Shown: positions 57,455-64,000 of the stretch, piece by piece | Layout of the letters: the number at the start of each line of letters is the position of its first letter | How positions within the stretch are numbered: the first letter of the stretch is position 1 | Source: Ailurus styani | Lineage: Eukaryota > Chordata > Mammalia > Carnivora > Ailuridae | NCBI GenBank assembly: GCA_002007465.1 | Contig: LNAC01000781.1 | Span: 387,383 to 451,382, forward strand | Length of the DNA stretch: 64,000 nt | Reading direction: 5' to 3' | Program-made: the position numbers and the translations under genes | Notes under the pieces: model-generated | Told to the model about the DNA's origin: nothing | Seen by the model: only the letters and a program-made list of their open reading frames with translations | Database searches by the model: none

Positions 57455-58541
57455 ATGATAAATATCTCACTCAACCCCCAATCTTTTTCCTGGTGTTCGT
57501 GTTCACAACTTCGTGTGATACCATCCCCTTTAGTGTGGATAGGACCTGTGACTGCTTCTACCCAAATGAACTTGCAAAGCTGATGGACAATCACTCCTGT
57601 CATTACGTTTTACTATATAAGACTCTCTTGATAGCAGACACTGTAGAAACTCTTCTTGTTTCCTTGATGAAGGGCCCATGTTAGGAGTGCTTACCTGCAA
57701 GGAACTTTAGGTGGTCTTTAGGAACTGCAGGAGGCCTCCAGTTGCTGAGGAGGGGTTTCCAGCTCACAACGAGGAAGAAGCCCAGCTGGTCCTACAACAA
57801 TAAGAAGTACAGGTGCCCCAGTGTTCATAGCAGCAATCTCCACAATAGCTAAACTGTGGAAGGAGCCAAGAAGTCCTTCCTGTGGTCCATATATACAATC
57901 AATATTACTCAGCCACCAGAAAGGATGAATACCCACCATTTGCATCAACATGGATGGAACTGGAGGGGATTGTGCTAGGTGAAGTAAATCAAGCAGAGAA
58001 AGACAATTATCATATGGTTTCACTCATATGTGGAACATGAGCAAGAGCACAGAGAACCACTGGGGAAGGGAGGGAAATCTGAAGGGGGATAAATCAGAGA
58101 GGGAGATGAACGATGAGAGACTATGGACCCCAGGAAAAAAACTGAGGGTTTGTTTCAGAGGGGAGGCGGGTGGGGGGAGCGGGTAACAAGATAATGGGAT
58201 TAAGGAGGCCATGTGTTGTGATGAACACTGGGTGTTAAACGTAACTAATGAATCATTGGACATGACATCAAAACTAATGATGTACTATACAGTGGCTAAC
58301 TGAACATAATTAAAAAAAAAGAAGTTAATTACAAGAGCAACCTGAATGAGCTTGGAAGCAGATTCTTCCCATAAAGCTTCAAAATGAAACTCTGGAACAT
58401 AGTCTTGTGAAATCTGAAGCAGAGGACCCAGGGAAGCTGTGTCTTAACTACTGACTCATAGAAATTTTGAGATAATAAATGTGGGCTGTTTTAAATAGCT
58501 AAGTGTGTGGCAATTGATATGCAGCAGTGAATAATTAATAC
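57455..58541 (+). mobile_element. Old MaLR-like LTR, sense, split by L1
   Basis: Left part: GTGATACCATCCCCTTTAGTGTGGATAGGACCTGTGAC...TACTATATAAGACTCTCTTG. Right part after the L1: GAGCTTGGAAGCAGATTCTTCCC...GAGATAATAAATGTGGGCTGTTTTAAATAGC...GATATGCAGCAGTGAATAATTAATA. TATA-like and polyadenylation-like motifs sit in LTR order. The 81-codon frame at 57439 lies within the LTR and is not a gene. Confidence 0.68.
57809..58318 (+). mobile_element. Carnivoran L1 3' end, sense, inside LTR
   Basis: About 510 bases: ORF2 C-terminal tail (GTTCATAGCAGCAATCTCCA...CATGGATGGAACTGGAGGGG...CATATGGTTTCACTCATATG) and the 3'UTR (GAACACTGGGTGTTAAACG) with an A9 end. Short flanking repeat AAGAAGT at 57802-57808 and 58319-58325. 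5'-truncated. Confidence 0.92.
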
Positions 58542-58604
58542 ATCAACTATTCTTCAACTCTTGAAGTCTAAATAAGTAATTTCTATAGATAAACCAATAA
58601 TTCG

Positions 58605-58790
58605 TTTTTGCATTTAGCAAATATTTTTAGTGCCAGATACTCTTCTAGTTACTAGGAACATGGTAAAAAAAATTGACACAATTCATATGCTCTAATGGAG
58701 GATATTTTAATGATATTTAAAAGTTACCATAGAATAGCTATATAATTACAGTTGTGTTAAGTGAATAACAAATGATCAAATGTAGTCGTG
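58605..58790 (-). mobile_element. L2 3' end, antisense
   Basis: AGCAAATATTTTTAGTGCCAGATACTCTTCTAGTTACTAGGAACATGG...ATATGCTCTAATGGAGG is the antisense L2 terminus, diverged. Confidence 0.68.
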
Positions 58791-59268
58791 GGAATTAGGC
58801 AAAATTCCCTCAGTGGTATGCTATTAGACATTCAACAATAGGCTCTTGCCAGCAGGAAAGGGAGTGAGTCTTGATTTGTAGCATTTGCCTGTTTTTTTTG
58901 CAACAAATAACCATCACCATGGTTGACTTTAAGACACCAAAGCAATATCATTGAACATGGAGTTAAGAAAAAATGAACATAATCAACTTCTACAACCTGG
59001 TATAGGCAAGTCTCCCCCACACCACTGGAGTCCCTAAAAAAGTGACAGTTAAACTGTTTAGCAAAGAATGAATCTGATTTAACTAACAATCATGGGAATA
59101 AAGAACACTCTAGAAGAACGGTCTGTTTATCAAAGGTCTACAAATTGGAAGAGTTTCCTTATTTGAAGAACCGAAAGAAGAATGTAGCTAGAGCTTAAAT
59201 ACTAAGGGGACAGAAATGCAAAAGGAGAGAATAAGGAATCAGAAAGGGGTCAGACTATTCAAATTGCC
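58791..59268. other. Unassigned non-coding sequence
   Basis: An 85-codon minus frame (58832-59089) has no recognisable domain. No repeat named. Confidence 0.4.
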
Positions 59269-59460
59269 AAATATTATTCTAGGCTCTGGGGATACTAGAA
59301 TAAACGAGAGATACAGTATCTATCTCATGGTGTTCACAGGGCCCTTTATGCAATGTTAAGAATTTAGAATTTGGCCTAATGCAAAAGGAAATCACTCAAT
59401 TATTATTGGCAGGAAAATAACAATTTGTATTTTTGAAAGAGAGCCGTTCTTTGGATAAAT
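59269..59460 (-). mobile_element. L2 3' region, antisense
   Basis: ATTCTAGGCTCTGGGGATACTAGAATAAACGAGAG...CTCATGGTGTTCACAGGG matches antisense L2. Later text (GCAATGTTAAGAATTTAGAATTTGGCC) fits a more 5' L2 block. Confidence 0.65.
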
Positions 59461-59509
59461 TCATTTTAAAAGCATGTGAATATGTAGGGAAAAATGAGTT
59501 CAGACAATA

Positions 59510-59650
59510 TTACTCACCTTTGTATCAATTCCTTATTTTATAAAATAAAAATAACACTACCTTCATCATAGTTATTTGAGATTAATTCAATATATATAAA
59601 TTGTCTAATGGTAGTCAGCACATAGTAAGCACTCAAAAATGTCAACTACT
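59510..59650 (+). mobile_element. MIR 3' part
   Basis: CTTATTTTATAAAATAAAAATAACACTACCTTCATCATAGTTATTTGAGATTAATTC...GTCAGCACATAGTAAGCACTCAAAAATGTC is the MIR 3' half. Confidence 0.78.
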
Positions 59651-59699
59651 TTTTTATACTGTTTTTCTTCTTTTTCTTTTGTCTTATTGTTATATAAAA

Positions 59700-59880
59700 T
59701 ACAAGAAGATGTCTGTGATGGAGATGCAGGTTTGAAAGGGGCCATCATATGCATAGTGTTTGAAGTCACAGAAGACAATATTGCTAGAGAAACAATGATG
59801 AATGAGAAGGGAAAGAGGGTGGGCCCAGGTGAAAGCCATGTAGAGCTCCAAAATTTGAAGATTGACTAGAAGTGAAGGAA
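59700..59880 (-). mobile_element. L2, antisense
   Basis: GATGGAGATGCAGGTTTGAAAGGGGCCATCATATGCATAGTGTTTGAAGTCAC follows an antisense L2 block upstream of the 3'UTR. Confidence 0.52.
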
Positions 59881-59929
59881 CCTTCTTCCTTTGACAGTAA
59901 ACTCTGTCATAAAATATAGAAATGACAGG

Positions 59930-60330
59930 TTCTGTCTACAGAACTATGTTAAGCTCACACCTGGATTACGGACTGATTTCTAAGGGCATCGTTATTAGAA
60001 GTATGTAGAAAATTTGTAGAAAAACTGGATAGAGTTCAGAGAGAAGTAATGAAAATGATTAAATACTGAGGTTGATGGATTTATGAGGAAATATTAAAAA
60101 CCAGAATGTGCTTCAACAAAGAATATGGGGAGAACGAGGAGAATTAATTTCCTAGAGTTTTTAAAAAAGAGTAATCACGGAGGAAAATATAATTATTTTC
60201 TTCAGATTGGGAAAAGAAAAAGAAAAAATATATGTATCAGTCTATTAGCCCAAACATTAGAAGAGGAAACTCTAACATTGAGGATATTCATTTTGTGGGA
60301 AAAGTTTTCAAGGAAACTGGTAAGAAATTA
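59930..60330 (+). mobile_element. L3/CR1-type LINE fragment
   Basis: AGAAAAACTGGATAGAGTTCAGAGAGAAGTAATGAAAATGATTAAA, then GAGGAAATATTAAAAACCAG and AATTATTTTCTTCAG follow the order of CR1/L3 3' regions (AAACTGGAG.GTGTCCAGAG..., then the ..CTTCAAGTATTTGAAG-like block). Very diverged, so the call rests on block order. Confidence 0.55.
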
Positions 60331-60439
60331 CATTTTGAGACATAAAAAAAAACAAAAAAAAATTAAATTGACTTCTATAGAACATTTCTGTGTGGGTAAA
60401 AATGATACATATATAATCTTTAAAACTCTGTTGTCTTTA

Positions 60440-60540
60440 CTTCCAAATAACAGAATTTCCATGGGGACAGAAATTTGGTCTTTTTTATTCATGTATCATC
60501 AATCCCTGGAACAGTGTTTGCCAGAACAAATTAGATCACA
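60440..60540 (+). mobile_element. L2 3' end, sense
   Basis: CCATGGGGACAGAAATTTGGTC...CATGTATCATCAATCCCTGGAACAGTGTTTGCC matches the L2 terminus. Confidence 0.68.
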
Positions 60541-61164
60541 TCTGAAACAATTGTAGCTTTTCATCTTAATAGGAATTACTAGTGTTTTTCAATATTAATT
60601 CCCCACATAGAAATAGAATATTATTATCAAAATATCTCAGAAATTTAGTCATAGTAGAGAGAAAAATACAATAAAATATTATGAAGCAATTTCTTATTTT
60701 AAAATATTACCTATATAAAGTAGTCTGATTTTAGGATATATTGTAATTCTTTCTTATTCCCATAAATGAATATAGAGCAATTTGAGAAGATAAAAATGTA
60801 AAATAAAATATTTTCTGTTTATTCTGATGGTTTTGAAATGAATAAATGCCAAAATTACTTACCGAACTTAACTCAGACTGAGTTCAAATCTCTAATAATT
60901 TTATACAACTAATCAGCTTTATGACTCCAATAGAACTGGAATGTGTCAACAATTTTATTATTGGGTTTTTTATGTCTGAATTTCAGTCTGAATAAATTAG
61001 TTATTTTTCCAATTACTACCTGATTTCATGTTTTTAATGTTGGCCTTTCAATAAACAAAATAACTGTAAAATTGACAAAAATTTCAAAGTCATTATATGA
61101 TCAAAGTATGTAAAACCCATTTTAGGGGATGGATCTTATTGCATTGCAATTCATTTTATAATAA
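60541..61164. other. Unassigned non-coding sequence
   Basis: Very AT-rich. Nothing recognised. Confidence 0.4.
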
Positions 61165-61652
61165 TGAAAATAATATAGAAAGTAAAGATCTTATGACCAT
61201 TTGTAGAAGTGCTGACAACACTGACTCCATCCATCTTTGCACCCTCCATTTTGTTCATGCCCTCTCAATGACCTCCCTCAGTGGTATGTGTTCCAGGTCC
61301 CTTGGAGGTTAATATATGCCCTGACCAGAATGCAGGAAGGTTTGTCTGATCTTCCCTGAAGTGGTACACAGAATGTGCCTGTTAGATAACTAGTAGAGAT
61401 GACTGGTACACAGGAGGCACCACTTTAGATAACTACCCCTTGACCTCATTACAAAGCCCCTCACTCTATAAAAGCCGAGGATTAAGGTCTGGAAAATAGG
61501 TGTGAAATGTCATGGATAACCTGTTCATCCGATTTCCTCTTGTCATTCAGTTACCCTGAATAAAGCTCTGTAAATGGCATTTCTCTGCTTCTCTTTTCAG
61601 TCTGAAAGTAACTTCTCAGTCTGGAGGATGCTTTACTGACCCTCCTTCTACC
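61165..61652 (+). mobile_element. Probable solo retroviral-type LTR
   Basis: About 490 bases of higher GC than the flanks. It has a TATAAAAG box at 61467-61474 and AATAAA at 61559-61564, about 90 bases apart, followed by a T/C-rich stretch (CTGCTTCTCTTTTCAGTCTG), the promoter, polyadenylation signal and U5 layout of an LTR. A TTATAATAA repeat lies at both proposed ends (61156 and 61653), but the right end does not finish in CA, so the limits are tentative. No viral genes flank it. The family is not recognised. Confidence 0.62.
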
Positions 61653-61690
61653 TTATAATAATAAGCTAGTAATAAAAGCCATAAATAAAA

Positions 61691-61725
61691 ATCGCTTCTC
61701 GGCCTTTTGGCTAAGATCAAGTGTA
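61691..61725 (+). pseudogene. RNU2-ps: U2 snRNA 5' fragment (retroposed, 3'-truncated)
   Basis: Nucleotides 1-35 of U2 snRNA, beginning exactly at the RNA 5' end (ATCGCTTCTCGGCC) and running to GATCAAGTGTA. It stops inside the branch-point-recognition region (GUAGUA, nt 33-38), so nearly all functional structure is missing. The 18-bp target-site duplication TAAAAGCCATAAATAAAA lies at 61673-61690 and 61724-61741, perfect, with the terminal TA shared between the U2 fragment and the right copy. No poly-A tail. Confidence 0.95.
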
Positions 61726-61741
61726 AAAGCCATAAATAAAA

Positions 61742-62440
61742 GACTAAAACCATACTCATAGCAACGATATTAGTAAAGATTCTATAGAAGGAGTAGATAG
61801 ATTAGGAACTGTGCGAGTTTCTTCCTGATAATGGGAAATAACTAAGATAGCATCTTCAGTGAATTCATCACCAAAAATGTCTTTGACGTATGAATCATCT
61901 TCTGTTAATGCACTAAGTTATGTACGAATCTCAAAGATGCTAAAGGAGAATTAGTAAAGGCAATGATAAAGTAGATGGACCATTAACCCTGACTTTAGGA
62001 AAACTCTTTCACCAATTCCATGTGTCACTTTAGACTGATTTATAGAACAAAGTATCAGAGAAAAAAGAATTCAGCAGAGCAATGACCTCAAAAGTTTGCA
62101 TTGGGATTTACCATGGATGTGTTATCCAAGGCCAAATTGAGAAGATGTGCTTAGCACAGATCTGATATGCAACTAAGAAATTAAGTAGTGATACAAAAGG
62201 TCATGCAGGGCTGAGAAATGTTGAAGATCTTGTCCTGCCAGACTGGAGACACATTGCTGAGCACTATGGGCATTCAGTCAAGAGCCTAGAAATACTTTTT
62301 GTCATTAGGATTAAAGATACACCCTAGATAGGGTTTGCATTCTAATACTAAAATTCAAGATCGAAATAACAGTAACCTAATAAATATTAAATTAAAATTG
62401 ATACAACCAAAATAATCTACAGTAATTTAATGGCCAACGG
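61742..62440. other. Unassigned non-coding sequence
   Basis: 700 bases with no recognised repeat and no open frame of note. Confidence 0.4.
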
Positions 62441-62459
62441 GATAAAAATCAACACTAAT

Positions 62460-62914
62460 TAGAAAAGAAGAAAACAAGCACCATAACCCTCCAATGTATC
62501 ATCTATGATGTTCAATTTACAATAAAAAAATAGTAGATATACTAAGAAACATAAATACATAAGCCATAATTGAGATATTAAAAAAAAGCAGATGATAGAA
62601 ATAGACTAGATGTGTGTGATTGGAATTAACAGACAATAAGTATATATTCTCTATATAAATATATACATGAACAAAATGAAAATGCTAAAAGTGCCAAGTA
62701 CAGTATCTTTTAAAAATATTGGAAGAGTTTAAAAATGGATTTAAGAGTATAGACTAAAGGGTTAATAGTACAGTTGAAAAACAATGATCAAATCTAACTA
62801 ATATGGAGAACACAAAATACTGATAAAAGAGCCTCAGTGACCTTGGGGACAATATCAAGGAGTCTAGTATACATGTAATTGGAGTCCCTGGAGGAATACT
62901 AAGAGAGAATGGGG
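62460..62914 (+). mobile_element. L1M/HAL1 ORF1 fragment, sense
   Basis: ATGATGTTCAATTTACAATAAAA...GATATACTAAGAAACATAAA and, at the right end, AAAGAGCCTCAGTGACCTTGGGGACAATATCAAGGAGTC...GTAATTGGAGTCCCTGG match the 5'UTR/ORF1 part of old L1 (or the related HAL1). All frames are broken. It stops abruptly where antisense L1 begins. Confidence 0.75.
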
Positions 62915-64000
62915 TAGTTCTTTAATTTCTCTCAGCAATGTTTTTTTTTAAATATTTTATTTATTTATTTATTTGACAGAGAGAGAGATCACAAGCAGGC
63001 AGAAAGGCAGGCAGAGAGAGGAAGAAACAGGCTTCCCGCTGAGCAGAGAGCCTGATGCAGTACTTGATCCCAGGACCCTGAGATCATGACCTGAGCTGAA
63101 GGCAGAGGCCTAACCCACAGAGCCACCCAGGCACCCCTCTCAGCAATGTTTTGTAGTTGTCATTATAGTGTTTGTAGCTTTTTCTTTGATTTGATCCTTA
63201 AATACATTCTTATGCTAAGGTAAATGGACTTCTTTTAAATTATGTTTCTTCAATTGCTTGCTCCTAATATATAAAAGAAAAATTAATTTTCATATTGTTC
63301 CTTTTTTGTATGATCTTGATGAAATCAATGATTATTTTTAATACATTGGTTGTAGTAGATACCACTTGCTTTCTACATAAGTAATCATGTCATACATATT
63401 TAAAATGAGAAATATCTCTTCCTTTCCAATCTAGTTATGGGTACAAAAACTCTTTACTTTTCTCACTTTTAAAAGGAAAGACATCAATATTTCATAATTA
63501 AGCATGGTGTTTCTGTACATTTTTCATAGATGAGGTTTATTAGGATAAAGAAATTTTCTACATCTTATTTTCTAATATTTTAAATCAGTGTTAAAGTTTG
63601 TTAAATGCATTTATAGCAATTATTGAGATACCCATATAATTTTGTTTTCCTTTATGTTGTTACATGAGAAATTAAGTTTGAAATGTTAAACAAATTTTGC
63701 ATTTGTAAGATAATGCTCATTTGATAAAAATGTATTATGATTTTATGTTTTCCTGAATTTAATTTTCCAATAATATGTAGAAAATTTATTATGTTTGTAT
63801 TCATAAGGGATGCTTATCTTTAATTTTCTTTCACTATTGTATCTTTTTCAGGTTTTGTTATCAGAATTATCCTGCCCTCATTAAATGATTTGGAAAGTAT
63901 TCCCACTTCTTTTCCTTCCTGAAAAAGTTTGTATAAAAATGGTATAATTTATATATTAAGTATGTGATAGAATTCACCAGAGAAACCATGCAGTCCTAGA
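62915..64000 (-). mobile_element. L1M ORF2, antisense, runs off the window
   Basis: Starts with TTCTTTAATTTCTCTCAGCAATG and, after a SINEC, GTTTTGTAGTTGTCATTATAG, the antisense of ORF2. It continues through CATAGATGAGGTTTATTAGG, ATTTTTCAGGTTTTGTTATCAG and GATAGAATTCACCAGAGAAACCATG at the window edge. Its 3' end is missing on the left. Confidence 0.85.
62945..63137 (-). mobile_element. SINEC, antisense, inside L1M
   Basis: Complete antisense copy with a perfect 15-bp target-site duplication, TCTCAGCAATGTTTT, at 62930-62944 and 63138-63152. The duplicated bases are L1 ORF2 text, which proves insertion into the L1. Confidence 0.97.

Noticed and set aside
57439..57684. 81-codon frame with a Cys-rich look
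   Set aside because: The underlying DNA follows an old LTR, and its continuation is found beyond the L1 insertion.
60125..60556. 143-codon plus-strand open frame rich in Lys and Arg
   Set aside because: It runs through L3/CR1-like and L2-like text and A-rich runs. It has no domain, and composition explains it.
61165..61652. Possible host gene promoter and terminal exon (TATA box plus AATAAA)
   Set aside because: The two signals are only about 90 bases apart with no coding frame, which fits an LTR better than a gene.
1..64000. A coding operon, defence system or other novel gene system
   Set aside because: No frame longer than 184 codons exists and none carries a recognisable domain outside transposon remnants. 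Repeat content is typical of mammalian intergenic or intronic DNA.

Overview
This window looks like AT-rich, repeat-dense nuclear DNA from a carnivoran mammal, most likely a mustelid. The main evidence is 23 tRNA-derived SINEC (CAN-SINE) copies in both orientations. Many are of the form with a GTGGGTTAAAGCCTCTGC-type tRNA head, a CT-rich middle and an AATAAATAAAATCTTT tail. From memory that form is closer to mustelid copies than to dog or panda ones. The L1 3' ends at 16.5, 43.5, 49.7 and 57.8 kb are also of carnivoran type. I found no protein-coding exon, CpG island, tRNA, CRISPR array or bacterial feature. The window reads as intergenic or deep intronic DNA.

Layout. 0-1.3 kb: three clustered SINECs, then a direct 134-bp tandem duplication. 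1.8-5.7 kb: an old minus-strand L1 in two pieces. 5.9-7.7 kb: a three-layer nest in which a minus-strand L2 is split by a Tigger1-type DNA transposon that is itself split by a SINEC. 8.0-13.8 kb: a long minus-strand L1M running from 3'UTR to 5'UTR, split by an MLT1 LTR. 14.8-25.4 kb: L2, MIR, LTR, SINEC and hAT-type remnants with two AT-rich microsatellites. 27.0-31.9 kb: a plus-strand L1 with recognisable 5'UTR, ORF1 and ORF2 remnants and one SINEC; its 3' end is lost at a junction with a half SINEC. 36.3-39.5 kb: a second plus-strand L1 3' half hit by four SINECs. 39.6-41.1 kb: three SINECs and a U4 snRNA fragment. 42-60 kb: mostly single-copy sequence with MIR, L2, MLT1 and L3/CR1 relics, scattered SINECs, two young L1 3' ends, and one LTR opened by an L1 insertion. 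61.1-64 kb: a probable solo LTR, a U2 snRNA fragment, and a head-on meeting of an L1 ORF1 piece (plus) and an L1 ORF2 piece (minus), the latter running off the window.

Nothing here works together as a pathway. The shared theme is L1-driven retroposition: L1 itself, the SINECs, and two tailless snRNA fragments (U4 nt 1-60 and U2 nt 1-35) with 19- and 18-bp target-site duplications. Repeat families were assigned by eye from remembered consensus sequences, so family-level names (L1M, MLT1, L2, MIR) are reliable only as broad classes. Boundaries without a stated target-site duplication are accurate to roughly 10-40 bases. Stretches listed as unassigned may still hold old repeats that cannot be recognised without a library search.
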